From: Gammaproteobacteria bacterium
GTDB taxonomy: Bacteria; Pseudomonadota; Gammaproteobacteria; UBA5861
Direction: 5' to 3'
DNA length: 62,864 bases
NCBI GenBank assembly: GCA_022360445.1
Contig: JAKSCV010000085.1
Span: 1-62,864, forward strand
Shown piece by piece: positions 8,210 through 16,429 of the stretch (its first letter is position 1; each line of letters starts with the position of its first letter). The notes beneath the pieces were generated by a model that did not search any database, had not been told where the DNA came from, and saw only the letters and a list, made by a program, of their open reading frames with translations. The translations under genes were made by a program, and so were the position numbers.

Positions 8210-8464
8210 GTGACACGCGCTATGAATCAGTTGAGCCATACACAGGAGCTGGCCGAAAACCTAGCGGTTTCTGCCTGGCTTTACCCTCGGATTCAATGTG
8301 TTGAACGGCGTGTGCGCCGCCTGTTCAGGCTGCCTGCCGTCTGGTATACGCGAGCGTCCGCCAGGCGTGCACTGGCATCTCTGGATGAACGAACGCTCAA
8401 AGATATTGGTGTGAACAAGGTGAGTGTCATTTATGAGGCCAGTAAACCCTTTTGGCGAAAATAA
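8210..8464 (+). CDS. Small DUF1127 domain protein
   Basis: 84 residues from GTG, with AGGAG seven bases upstream (8198-8202). An ATG at 8222 is the alternative start. The C-terminal part, ARRALASLDERTLKDIGV, is the DUF1127 helix, a short arginine-rich family. Some members act as small RNA-binding or phosphate-stress proteins, but this one is unassigned. The gene is divergent from the MocR-type regulator and is its likely target. The last codons overlap the left copy of a 40-bp direct repeat. Confidence 0.75.
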   Translation: MTRAMNQLSHTQELAENLAVSAWLYPRIQCVERRVRRLFRLPAVWYTRASARRALASLDERTLKDIGVNKVSVIYEASKPFWRK

Positions 8465-8496
8465 TCGCCCGGGTCGTTCTGATTAAGGAGTTGTTA
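8457..8496 (+). repeat. Left copy of a 40-bp imperfect direct repeat flanking the phzF-like gene
   Basis: The 40 bases from GAAAATAATCGC to TTAAGGAGTTGTTA match 9318-9357 at 34 of 40 positions. The left copy includes the end of the DUF1127 gene. It carries an orphan Shine-Dalgarno (AAGGAG) with no start codon at the expected distance. It ends within GTTAGGT (8493-8499). Confidence 0.85.
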
Positions 8497-8515
8497 GGTT
8501 TCACAAAGGAAAGTC

Positions 8516-9301
8516 ATGAGACTACCTATATATCAAGTTGATGCGTTCGCTGAAAAAGCATTTGAAGGTAATCCTGCGGCAATATGTCCATTGTCAGAAT
8601 GGTTGCCTGGTGAGGTCATGCAAGCAATTGCTGAAGAAAATAATTTGTCTGAAACGGCCTTTTTTGTACCCACCGAGCATGGGTTTCGTATTCGCTGGTT
8701 TACCCCAGTTGCAGAAGTCGATTTATGTGGGCATGCAACGCTGGCGTCGGCGCATGTCATTTTCAATTACCTTGGTTTCAAAGAAAATATCATTAATTTC
8801 CAGTCTAAGTCTGGCCTGCTAACGGTGGGGCAAAATGAAGGACTGTTAGTCATGGATTTTCCGTCTCAGCCACCCGAAGCCTGTTGTATCCCAGATGAAA
8901 TACGCAATGCATTTCAATATTCACCTATCGAGTGCTTGAAATCAGAGGATTACATTGTTGTTTTTGGCAGTGAAGATGAAGTTACTTCTGCTCAACCAAA
9001 TTTAGTTGAACTATCAAAACTTGATTTAAGAGGTGTAGTCATTACCGCAAAATCAAACAAGTATGATTTTGTTGCTCGGTTTTTTGCACCCAAATATGGT
9101 GTCAATGAAGATCCAGTTACAGGTTCTGCATACACTCAGCTAATACCGTATTGGTCAAATACTCTTGGGGCCACAAAGCTGCATGCAAAACAGATATCAA
9201 GTCGGGGTGGTGAGGTATTTTGCAAACTTGTTGGCAATAGAGTGAGCATCGCTGGTAAAGCCAGAACGTATTTAGTTGGTGCAATTGAAATACAAACCTA
9301 A
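8516..9301 (+). CDS. PhzF-family isomerase/epimerase-like protein
   Basis: 261 residues, ATG preceded by AAAGGAAAG. Family motifs are complete: N-terminal YQVDAFAEKAFEGNPAA, the catalytic glutamate in NNLSETAFFVP at about residue 45, DLCGHATLASAHV, and the C-terminal NEDPVTGSAYTQL. PhzF isomerises a phenazine precursor, but most relatives outside phenazine clusters have unknown substrates, and no other phenazine gene is present. The gene is visibly more AT-rich than its neighbours and lies between two direct repeats, which suggests acquisition by transfer. Confidence 0.88.
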   Translation: MRLPIYQVDAFAEKAFEGNPAAICPLSEWLPGEVMQAIAEENNLSETAFFVPTEHGFRIRWFTPVAEVDLCGHATLASAHVIFNYLGFKENIINFQSKSGLLTVGQNEGLLVMDFPSQPPEACCIPDEIRNAFQYSPIECLKSEDYIVVFGSEDEVTSAQPNLVELSKLDLRGVVITAKSNKYDFVARFFAPKYGVNEDPVTGSAYTQLIPYWSNTLGATKLHAKQISSRGGEVFCKLVGNRVSIAGKARTYLVGAIEIQT

Positions 9302-9317
9302 CAATTGCTGCACTCAG

Positions 9318-9357
9318 GAAAATAATCGCATTTGTCGTTCTGCTTAAGGAGCTGTTA
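9318..9357 (+). repeat. Right copy of the 40-bp imperfect direct repeat
   Basis: Repeats 8457-8496 with six mismatches, four of them in one 5-base block. This copy supplies the Shine-Dalgarno (AAGGAG) and the first base of the start codon of the cupin gene. The arrangement suggests that the DUF1127-cupin junction was duplicated around the phzF-like gene. Confidence 0.85.
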
Positions 9358-9845
9358 TGGATAAGTATCTGATAAAAAAAGAAGCGATCGAGAAAATGGA
9401 AGGCTTGAGTAAAACCCATTTTCTGAACGATGACGCACGACGCATCAATAAGTCACTCGGCGATTTAACGGGGCTGACCGGAATCGGCTTTCACATGATC
9501 GACATCCCCCCGGGTGCGGATAGTACCGAGTTGCATGCCCATCAGTATGAGGACGAGTGTGTTTATGTGCTGAAAGGCATGGGTGAGGCAACGGTGGGTG
9601 AGGATATTTTTCCCGTCGCCGCTGGTGACTTTCTGGGCTATCGAGCCGGTGGCTTGGCGCATAAGCTGACCAATACCGGAGCGCAGATTTTAACGTGCAT
9701 TGTGGTCGGCCAGCGCTTAGAGCATGATGTCGCGGACTATCCTCGCCTGAAAAAGCGTCTGTACCGTAATGAAGGACAGCCTTGGGAGATGGTGTCGCAT
9801 GAGTCCATTGAAAAGCCGGGCGGTAGCGCGGGCAAAAAAAGCTAG
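9357..9845 (+). CDS. Cupin domain protein
   Basis: 162 residues, with AAGGAG seven bases before the ATG. A single cupin barrel at about residues 40-120 has the first motif in LHAHQYEDECVYVLKGMGEA and the second in GDFLGYRAGGLAHKLTNTG, with metal-binding histidines and glutamate present. Such single-domain cupins may bind metal and act as sugar or amino-acid modifying enzymes or sensors; nothing here selects between these. It probably once followed the DUF1127 gene directly. Confidence 0.8.
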   Translation: MDKYLIKKEAIEKMEGLSKTHFLNDDARRINKSLGDLTGLTGIGFHMIDIPPGADSTELHAHQYEDECVYVLKGMGEATVGEDIFPVAAGDFLGYRAGGLAHKLTNTGAQILTCIVVGQRLEHDVADYPRLKKRLYRNEGQPWEMVSHESIEKPGGSAGKKS

Positions 9846-9874
9846 GGTGCTTGCTCAGCTTGGAATAAATTGGT

Positions 9875-10765
9875 GTGCTTGTGTCTGCCCCCACTGACTC
9901 TCTCAAGGGAATGGCGCTGGGATTGATTGGGGTGTTGATGTTTAGCCCAACGTTGCCTTTGAATCGAGTCGCGGTTGAGCATTTTTCCCCTACCATCGTG
10001 GCGGAGGCGCGACTCTTGATTGCTGGACTGTGCGCGTGGATGATTTTACATCTGGCCCGTCAGCCTTGGCCAAGCCCCCTCCAATTTGTAGCCCTGTTGA
10101 TCACGGGGCTTGGTATTGGGCCAGGGTTTGCTTACTTTTCTGCGCTGGCAATGACGGGCGCAAGTGCGGTGTATGGCAGTGTGATTCTCGGGCTCTTACC
10201 TTTAGCCACAGCGCTTTTTGCCGCACTGTTTGGTTTTGAGCGACCCTCCCGAGGGTTTTGGCTGGTTGCAATTATTGGAGTGATTCTGGTTTTGTGGTTT
10301 GCTTCGCTTCAGGTAGACGATTTGACACTGGCTAATCAAGCCTTATTCGCCGCAGTGGGGTCGGCTGCTTTGGGCTATGCGGTGGGCGGGCGCTTATCTC
10401 AGGCATTGGGCGGCTGGCAGGTGATTTGCTGGTCATTGGTCATGTGTTTGCCTTTGGTCATCTGGCCTGTATTTGACAGTTGGAGCACAATGTCGTTTCA
10501 GGTGCCTCTTCATGCCTGGGCGAGCTTGTTGTATCTGTGTGTATTCAGCCAATTGATCGGCTTTTTTTTCTGGTATCGGGGGTTAGCATTGGGCGGGATT
10601 GCCAAAGTTGGGCAAATACAATTATTGCAACCTTTTTTTACGCTCGTGATCGCCGGCATATTGCTTTCTGAACCCATCGGCCTGACCGCATTGATCTTTG
10701 CTATCGCAATTTGCTTCGTAGTATGGGCAAGTAAAAAGATGCCCGTGATGCGTGCACCTGAGTGA
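9875..10765 (+). CDS. EamA/DMT-family inner-membrane transporter
   Basis: 296 residues from GTG. About ten hydrophobic segments in two repeated EamA halves fit the drug/metabolite transporter superfamily (RhtA/YdcZ-like). The substrate is likely a small metabolite or amino acid, but it cannot be assigned. The gene lies between a cupin and a second EamA permease on the same strand. Confidence 0.85.
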   Translation: MLVSAPTDSLKGMALGLIGVLMFSPTLPLNRVAVEHFSPTIVAEARLLIAGLCAWMILHLARQPWPSPLQFVALLITGLGIGPGFAYFSALAMTGASAVYGSVILGLLPLATALFAALFGFERPSRGFWLVAIIGVILVLWFASLQVDDLTLANQALFAAVGSAALGYAVGGRLSQALGGWQVICWSLVMCLPLVIWPVFDSWSTMSFQVPLHAWASLLYLCVFSQLIGFFFWYRGLALGGIAKVGQIQLLQPFFTLVIAGILLSEPIGLTALIFAIAICFVVWASKKMPVMRAPE

Positions 10766-10825
10766 GGTGGCGCACAGATGAAAATAAAGTGTTTCTGGTA
10801 ATAGGCTTGAAAGGGCGGGCTTAAG

Positions 10826-11710
10826 GTGGCAGTTCTGCTGAGCACGCCGGTACTTTACATAGCAACCGTGTCGATTTGGGGTGTTTCCTGGTTTGCGATT
10901 CGTTTCCAGCTGGGTGTGGTACCTCCCGAACTTTCAATTGTTTACCGCTTTGGTATGGCGGCGGTCATCATGGTCGTATTTTGCCTTTGGCGAGGGGAGT
11001 CCATGCGATTTTCTCCTCGTGATCATTTTTTTATTGCTTTGCAGGGAATCTTTTTATTCTCTACGAATTACCTTGTTTTTTATTGGGCTTCGGCAACGTT
11101 AACGTCGGGACTGATTGCTGTCATATTTTCCACGATTGTTTTCATGAACATGCTCAATGCGGCGATCTTTTTTGGACAAAAGACTACTCAGGCCGTCATC
11201 GTGGGTGCGGGTTTGGGTTTAGTTGGTATTGTGTTGATTTTTTGGCCTGAACTGGCCCAGCTCAGCCGCGATCGTGGTGCTTTGGTGGGCTTGGGCCTTT
11301 CTTTTTTAGGCACATTCATGGCCTCATTGGGTAATATGGCATCGGTGCGTAATCAAAAGCAGGCGATTTCCGTGCTACAGAGTAACGCCTACGGCATGTT
11401 GTATGGCACAGTCTTTTTATTAGTGTATGTGTTTTGGGCGGATGTTGAGTTGACGTATGACGAGCGTTGGCCTTATTCAGTTTCGTTAGTCTTTTTGAGC
11501 CTGTTCGCCACTGTGCTGGGGTTTGGGGCTTATTTGACCTTGTTGGGGCGAATCGGACCGGACAGGGCCGCTTATGCAACGGTTTTGTTTCCCGTTGTTG
11601 CCTTGTCAGTTTCAACCCTGTTTGAAGGCTACGAGTGGAGCGTTCCGGCTGGTTTGGGGGTTGCCCTGGTTTTGTTAGGAAATGCGCTGATTATCCGAAA
11701 AACTGTTTGA
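10826..11710 (+). CDS. Second EamA/DMT-family transporter
   Basis: 294 residues from GTG; about ten membrane segments with two EamA halves (IATVSIWGVSWFAIRFQLG at the start of the first, LGFGAYLTLLGRIGPDRAAY in the second). It is not a close copy of the preceding permease, so the pair is not a recent duplication. It is followed by a hairpin shared with the convergent transglutaminase-like gene. The substrate is unknown. Confidence 0.85.
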   Translation: MAVLLSTPVLYIATVSIWGVSWFAIRFQLGVVPPELSIVYRFGMAAVIMVVFCLWRGESMRFSPRDHFFIALQGIFLFSTNYLVFYWASATLTSGLIAVIFSTIVFMNMLNAAIFFGQKTTQAVIVGAGLGLVGIVLIFWPELAQLSRDRGALVGLGLSFLGTFMASLGNMASVRNQKQAISVLQSNAYGMLYGTVFLLVYVFWADVELTYDERWPYSVSLVFLSLFATVLGFGAYLTLLGRIGPDRAAYATVLFPVVALSVSTLFEGYEWSVPAGLGVALVLLGNALIIRKTV

Positions 11711-11714
11711 GGTA

Positions 11715-11741
11715 ATGAAGGCCTCTGGCTAAGGCCTTCAT
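11715..11741. terminator. Hairpin between convergent genes
   Basis: ATGAAGGCCT and AGGCCTTCAT form a perfect 10-bp stem with a 7-base loop, in the 52-bp gap between convergent genes. No strong T tract follows on either strand, so it is a probable weak bidirectional terminator. Confidence 0.5.
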
Positions 11742-11762
11742 AGCGGATGCTATACCATTAAT

Positions 11763-12443
11763 TTAGCCGGCATAGGCTTCATTTTCGAAGTCTTCCGCAG
11801 AATAGTCCTCTGCGCCTTTGAGCAGTTGTTTTAAATCCGCAATGCCGTGGTAATGGTCTGCGAGTGCTTTGATAAACGTTTCGTAGGGGAAATCATCAAA
11901 TTCGCCGCGGTCCTGGACGTATTCCATGTGTTTGTTGCCGGATTTATCGAAGGGATGGAAGAGTGAGTCATTTTTTCCATCGTAATCCAGTGCATGCACA
12001 TTGGTTTTATCACACAGGGCCTTGTTGAACGCGGGGGTTGATTTCGTCCACTTGCCGTCCAGATACATCATGGTAATGCCATGGAAGACAAAGATGGTTT
12101 CCCCGCCCATAGCCTCTTTCAAGCGGTCTGAGTTCAAGTGGTTTCGAACGTCGGCAAAAGCCAGCTTGGCGGGAATGCCTATAGCGCGTGCGCAGGCTGT
12201 GAGCAGCAGTGCTTTGGGTACACAAAACGCTTCTCTGTTCTCCAGCGCGGTGCTAGCTCGCATGCCTTGACGGCTCATGTCAACGTTGTAGGGGTTGTAG
12301 CGGATGTCATCTCGAACAGCGTAATAAAGTTGTACGCCTTTTTCGATGTCGTTGGTGGCGTTTTGGGTCACGCGTTGGGCGTATTCGATGATGCTCGGGT
12401 TGTCACTGTCTAAAAAGAAAGTCGGTTTCAGGTCGTTTTCCAT
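11763..12443 (-). CDS. Transglutaminase-like superfamily protein
   Basis: 226 residues, started at the ATG (MENDLKPTFFLDSDNPS) that has GGAG just upstream. The ATG at 12473 overlaps the upstream gene and is less likely. The transglutaminase/protease-like core is present: AVRDDIRYNPYNV, the cysteine in ENREAFCVPKALLLTACARA and the histidine in ALDYDGKNDSLFHPF or nearby. No signal peptide. Such cytosolic proteins may be peptidases or amidases; the substrate is unknown. It probably forms a two-gene operon with the gamma-carbonic anhydrase, 22 bp upstream. Confidence 0.75.
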   Translation of the reverse strand: MENDLKPTFFLDSDNPSIIEYAQRVTQNATNDIEKGVQLYYAVRDDIRYNPYNVDMSRQGMRASTALENREAFCVPKALLLTACARAIGIPAKLAFADVRNHLNSDRLKEAMGGETIFVFHGITMMYLDGKWTKSTPAFNKALCDKTNVHALDYDGKNDSLFHPFDKSGNKHMEYVQDRGEFDDFPYETFIKALADHYHGIADLKQLLKGAEDYSAEDFENEAYAG

Positions 12444-12465
12444 GAAGTCTCCGGGGGGTAAGGGT

Positions 12466-12990
12466 TTATTCATCAAGCAGAAATTCACGTTTGTAACGCT
12501 TGAAATTCTGGATGTAGCTGTCGGCACTTTTTTTCAGGCCGGCTTGTTGTTCGGGTGAGAGTATTTTAACGACTTTACCGGGGGAGCCCAGGACCATGGA
12601 GCCATCTGGGATGACTTTGCCTTCTGGAATGAGGGTGTTAGCCCCGATCAGGCAGTTTTTGCCGATGACGGCATTATTCAGAATAACGCTGTTAATCCCG
12701 ATCAGGCTGTTGTCACCAATGGTACAGCCGTGTAGCATGACTTTATGACCCACGGTCACGCCCTTGCCGATGGTCAGCTTGACGCCTTCATCAGTATGCA
12801 AAACAGAAGCGTCTTGAATGTTGCTGTCTTCGCCGATTGTGATCAGGTCTTTATCGCCGCGAATAACGGTATTGAACCAGATACTGGCATTATTTTCGAT
12901 AATGACTGTGCCAATGACAGTGGCGTTATCGGCGATAAAGTAGTCATCTCCGCAGATTTGAACGCGGTCATCTCCTAAGCGGTAGCGCAT
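12466..12990 (-). CDS. Gamma-carbonic anhydrase family hexapeptide-repeat protein
   Basis: 174 residues from the ATG preceded by GGGAGGAAGG; the longer frame to 13074 adds unrelated residues. The left-handed beta-helix repeats are clear ([20 protein letters not shown] onward). The three metal-ligand histidines are in VLHTDEG and GHKVMLHGC. Members of the YrdA/PaaY/CaiE group bind zinc or iron, and some have weak carbonic anhydrase activity or act as thioesterases. It is 22 bp from the transglutaminase-like gene. Confidence 0.9.
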   Translation of the reverse strand: MRYRLGDDRVQICGDDYFIADNATVIGTVIIENNASIWFNTVIRGDKDLITIGEDSNIQDASVLHTDEGVKLTIGKGVTVGHKVMLHGCTIGDNSLIGINSVILNNAVIGKNCLIGANTLIPEGKVIPDGSMVLGSPGKVVKILSPEQQAGLKKSADSYIQNFKRYKREFLLDE

Positions 12991-13172
12991 GGCCTTCCTC
13001 CCAAAGTTTTTATCATTGGTTAGCATTCTAGCGAAATCTTGGTGAACATTCAGGCGCTTTTCATGGACTTTCATTTCCCTCTATAATCGATCGCATTAAG
13101 CCGGTGGTGTATCGAAAAAGAAAAAGGCAACCACTGCGCCCTTTTTTATTCATCAGGATGGAGTAATCCCTT

Positions 13173-13955
13173 ATGTCAAAAGTCATGTTGTTATCCCTTG
13201 AAGGTGCGGTTGCGACCATTACCCTCAATCGGCCTGAACACCTCAACGCGCTTCACCCGGAAAGTCTGGAACTTTTAGAGCAGTATGTGGGTGAAATTGA
13301 GGAGAACCAATCTGTACGCGTTGTTGTACTGAGAAGCACCGGCAAGGCTTTTTGCGCCGGTGCAGATCTCAAAGCGTTGCCAAGAAGCGAAACAGACCCG
13401 GGCGCAACTGAACGGTTCTTGCGGCGCTGGTACCGTGCATTTAACCGTTTGGCAGCTTGCAATAAACCCAGCATTGTAGTGATTCACGGTATGGCGCTGG
13501 CCGGTGGTTTGGAATTAGTCATGTGTTGTGATTTAGCGATTGCCACGGAAGATGCCCGCATCGGTGATCAACATGCCAACTTCGGCCTGCTGGCCGGTGG
13601 TGGTGGTACGCAGCGGTTACCTCGCCTCATCGGTGAGCGGCGCGCAAAGTGGTTGCTGTATTCCGGCGAATGGATCAGTGCGAAAACAGCCGAAGAGTGG
13701 GGCCTGATTAATGCCGTTGTTCCGGCAGATAAAGTTGAGGAAAAACTGAGCGAGATGACCGGGGTTCTGGCGTCCAAAAGTCCCGTGGGGCTGGCATCCA
13801 CCAAGTTTTTGGTCGACCGTGGATTAAGCGTAGACCTGGATACTGGGCTGGATATGGAAGTCAGAATCGCGGCCAAGCATGTGTATTCGCAAGATGTGCA
13901 GATTGGTCTGGATGCTTTTCTGAATAAGAAAAAGCCTGAATTTATTGGGCGCTAG
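13173..13955 (+). CDS. Crotonase-family protein lacking both catalytic glutamates
   Basis: 260 residues, with AGGATGGAG before the ATG. The fold is clear: ITLNRPEHLNAL, the oxyanion-hole segments AFCAGADLKAL and GMALAGGLELVMCCDLA, and GGGGTQRLPRLIG. Gapless alignment to rat enoyl-CoA hydratase puts H where the first catalytic Glu (E144) is and W where E164 is, so a normal hydratase reaction is doubtful. It starts an apparent operon with a thioesterase (8 bp) and a class III CoA-transferase (24 bp), so it likely acts on a specific acyl-CoA. Confidence 0.88.
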   Translation: MSKVMLLSLEGAVATITLNRPEHLNALHPESLELLEQYVGEIEENQSVRVVVLRSTGKAFCAGADLKALPRSETDPGATERFLRRWYRAFNRLAACNKPSIVVIHGMALAGGLELVMCCDLAIATEDARIGDQHANFGLLAGGGGTQRLPRLIGERRAKWLLYSGEWISAKTAEEWGLINAVVPADKVEEKLSEMTGVLASKSPVGLASTKFLVDRGLSVDLDTGLDMEVRIAAKHVYSQDVQIGLDAFLNKKKPEFIGR

Positions 13956-13963
13956 TTCGCGTG

Positions 13964-14368
13964 ATGCTTTCACACAGCATTCCGTTCAGAGTCTATATGG
14001 CGGATACGGACGCGAGTCGGTGGATTCATTTTGCCGCAGTGATGCGCTACTTTGAAGAAGCCGAGTTTTCGATGATGAAAACCTTGGGGTTGGATTTTCT
14101 GCGTATGGAGGCAATGGGTTTTGCCTTCCCTCGTCGTAAAATCACCACGGAGTACCACCGAGCGTTGAAGATCGATGATTGTGGTCGGGTGACTGTTCGT
14201 GTGGCCCGGCTGGGCAACACGTCCCTCACCTTTCACTATGAACTACTTAAAGACGGTGAAACGGAACCCCATGTGGAAGCCGAGTTTGTTACCGTTTGTA
14301 CGAATGTCACTACGGGTAAAACCGTTGTGATTCCTGATCGTATACGTGCGGCACTGTCTGGCGGGTAG
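13964..14368 (+). CDS. Acyl-CoA thioesterase (hotdog fold)
   Basis: 134 residues from the ATG; a GTG at 13961 directly precedes it. The N-terminal YMADTDASRWIHFAAVMRYF is the hotdog thioesterase motif with the catalytic acidic residue (D-T-D). The gene sits between a crotonase and a CoA-transferase and is probably translated with them. It likely releases the product acid from CoA or salvages CoA. The acyl group is unknown. Confidence 0.8.
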   Translation: MLSHSIPFRVYMADTDASRWIHFAAVMRYFEEAEFSMMKTLGLDFLRMEAMGFAFPRRKITTEYHRALKIDDCGRVTVRVARLGNTSLTFHYELLKDGETEPHVEAEFVTVCTNVTTGKTVVIPDRIRAALSGG

Positions 14369-14392
14369 GTACTTAACAAAAAAGGATACATT

Positions 14393-15586
14393 ATGACGCA
14401 TCCACTTGAAGGCATCACTGTGGTTGATTTTAGTATGATTGCCTCTGGTCCCTATTGTTCCCAGAATCTGGCTGATATGGGTGCCCGTGTCATTCGGGTT
14501 GAGCCCCTGGGTGGCGATGAGTTACGTAAGGGAGGTCCTCCTTTTATTAATGAGGAAGGGAGTTACTACATGGCGCTTAACCGTAATAAAGAAAGTATTG
14601 CGCTTAACTTGACCACCGAAGCTGGGCAAAAAGTGGCCCACGAGCTTTGCGCCAAAGCGGATGTGGTGATCGAAAATTTTACGCCGTCTGTGCCCGCTAA
14701 ACTGGGTATTGATTATGGCACGCTGAAAGCCCTGAATCCTGAACTGATCTATCTGGCGATCAGTGGCTATGGTGACTCCGGCCCCTACAAAGACCGGCCG
14801 GGTCTCGATCTGGTTTTTCAGGGTATGGCGGGCATGATGTCTCTCACCGGTGAGGCCGAAGGAGGGCCCATGCGCTCTCCAGTGGCTATCGTTGATATGA
14901 ATACTGCCGTTTATGCCTCCTACGCGATCATGGTGGCCTTGTGGGGCCGGGAGAAAGGGCAAGGTGGACAACGGATTGAAATTTCCATGTTTAATGTTGC
15001 CGTTGCCATGCAGTCCATGCTGATTTCCACGTTTCTGGGACAAGGTGATGACCTGCCACGCAAAGGAAACCGCTCTTACACCAGTGTGACCGATTGCTTT
15101 AAAACCAAAGACGCCTATATCAATGTCTCCATTGCGGTGGAAAAACACTGGAAGGTGCTTTGTGATTGTTTGGGTTTACCGGAGTTAGCTGCGGATCCGG
15201 CTTTTGCCGATGCGCAGTCCCGGGTAAAAAATCAAGACCATTTGTGCGCCTTGATTGCCGATCGGTTTAAAGAAAAGACCACGGCGGAATGGATGGAAAT
15301 CATGGGTAAAGCGCACTTTCCCTGTGGCCCGGTTAACAGCTATCAGGACTTGCTTGAAGACCCGCAGCTCAAACACGATGGCATCTGGCTGAGCCAGCCT
15401 CACCCGAAAGGGGGAGATGTACCCAATATCGCGTTTCCCGTGCGCTTTTCCGGATGGCAGCAAGTCAATGACGCGGCACCGCCCGTGCTTGGGCAAAATA
15501 CCCGCGAAGTGTTGAGTGAGTTGGGTTACGATGATGACGCCATCACAGAACTGCTCCAAGCGGGCATAACCAAAACATCGGTTTAA
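14393..15586 (+). CDS. Class III CoA-transferase (CaiB/BaiF family)
   Basis: 397 residues, ATG preceded by AAAAAGGA. The family starts TVVDFSMIASGPYCSQNLAD and continues VIRVEPLGGDELRKGGPPF; the nucleophilic aspartate is in VAIVDMNTAVYASY at about residue 168. GPVNSYQDLLEDPQLKHDGI is conserved near the C-terminus. It transfers CoA between carboxylic acids by a ternary-complex mechanism. With the crotonase and thioesterase it makes a small acyl-CoA pathway, possibly for carnitine-like or branched acids; the substrate is not deducible. Confidence 0.92.
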   Translation: MTHPLEGITVVDFSMIASGPYCSQNLADMGARVIRVEPLGGDELRKGGPPFINEEGSYYMALNRNKESIALNLTTEAGQKVAHELCAKADVVIENFTPSVPAKLGIDYGTLKALNPELIYLAISGYGDSGPYKDRPGLDLVFQGMAGMMSLTGEAEGGPMRSPVAIVDMNTAVYASYAIMVALWGREKGQGGQRIEISMFNVAVAMQSMLISTFLGQGDDLPRKGNRSYTSVTDCFKTKDAYINVSIAVEKHWKVLCDCLGLPELAADPAFADAQSRVKNQDHLCALIADRFKEKTTAEWMEIMGKAHFPCGPVNSYQDLLEDPQLKHDGIWLSQPHPKGGDVPNIAFPVRFSGWQQVNDAAPPVLGQNTREVLSELGYDDDAITELLQAGITKTSV

Positions 15587-15630
15587 CGCAGGGCGGCTTT
15601 GATGTGCCACTTTAAACGAGCGAGTTGAAC

Positions 15631-16410
15631 ATGAGATTAAATATTTATCCGGTATTATCGTTTTTCTTGTTTAGTGCGCTTATTGCCGGGATGTCCGCTT
15701 GCGCACCGGTGGACTCGGATGATGTGAAAACATCAGGGATGCGGGCAGCCTTCACCGTCGAGGCGAATGGTGATGGGAAGAGTTATGTCGAGGCGGAGTT
15801 AACACTGGGTGATAGCTCGTTCACCAATTCCCTGGAATTGGTGAACGGAGATGCCCTGCTGGCAACCGCTAATGGCGAAACCAAACTCATGCGGGAGGAC
15901 AAAAAGCTTTTTAGTGACATCACCTATAAGGTGGACTTCCCGATCGACACGGAAAACACGGCATTCAAGATTGCGCTTGACCGCCCGGATGGCAAGAATG
16001 CACCTAACTCAAGCGTGACATTGCCAGCACCTGTGACCATCACGTCGCCAGCGGCCGGAGCCACGTTTCATCGAGATGACATGCTGACTCTCAGCTGGAC
16101 ACCGGCTTCGAATAATATGACTGAGCTTCAGATCGGCCATGTCAGTTCGCGTTGTACCGACACGTTGGGTGAGCAGGTAATCACAAGCACCAAGGTGAAT
16201 GATGCGTTGCTATCGAGTGACCCAGGCAGCATTGAACGACAGGCCAGTGTTTTTTTACCTCCGTTTACCCGGCAGGATCCGCAAGCAAGCTGCGTTGTGG
16301 ATATTGAAGTGCGTCGTCGCCGGATCGGCACGGTTGACCCGAACATTGGAGAAGGCGGTTATTTTTATGCGGATTGGTACGACTGGGTGCAGGTGACTAT
16401 TCTACCCTGA
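15631..16410 (+). CDS. Uncharacterised lipoprotein with Ig-like C-terminal domain
   Basis: 259 residues from the ATG at 15631 (the TTG at 15625 is an unlikely start). An N-terminal hydrophobic segment ends LIAGMSACAP, a plausible lipobox with cysteine near residue 26. Residues of about 130-255 hold an Ig/fibronectin-like stretch (VTITSPAAGATFHRDDMLTL, then SWTPAS). No known family is recognised. It is 45 bp after the CoA-transferase and may have its own promoter. It is probably anchored in the outer or inner membrane. Confidence 0.65.
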   Translation: MRLNIYPVLSFFLFSALIAGMSACAPVDSDDVKTSGMRAAFTVEANGDGKSYVEAELTLGDSSFTNSLELVNGDALLATANGETKLMREDKKLFSDITYKVDFPIDTENTAFKIALDRPDGKNAPNSSVTLPAPVTITSPAAGATFHRDDMLTLSWTPASNNMTELQIGHVSSRCTDTLGEQVITSTKVNDALLSSDPGSIERQASVFLPPFTRQDPQASCVVDIEVRRRRIGTVDPNIGEGGYFYADWYDWVQVTILP

Positions 16411-16429
16411 AGGCAAAGGGCGGCGTATC

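Noticed and set aside
8493-9359. Functional integron cassette
   Set aside because: The core heptamers at the left boundary and gene end fit, but the right boundary is GTTATGG, no integrase gene is present, and arm pairing is poor. I kept it only as one hypothesis.
9445-9996. Minus-strand open frame across the cupin and first EamA gene
   Set aside because: It crosses two convincing genes, is proline/histidine/arginine-rich and low in family-like sequence.
14522-15148. Minus-strand open frame inside the CoA-transferase gene
   Set aside because: It is a shadow of the conserved class III CoA-transferase frame.
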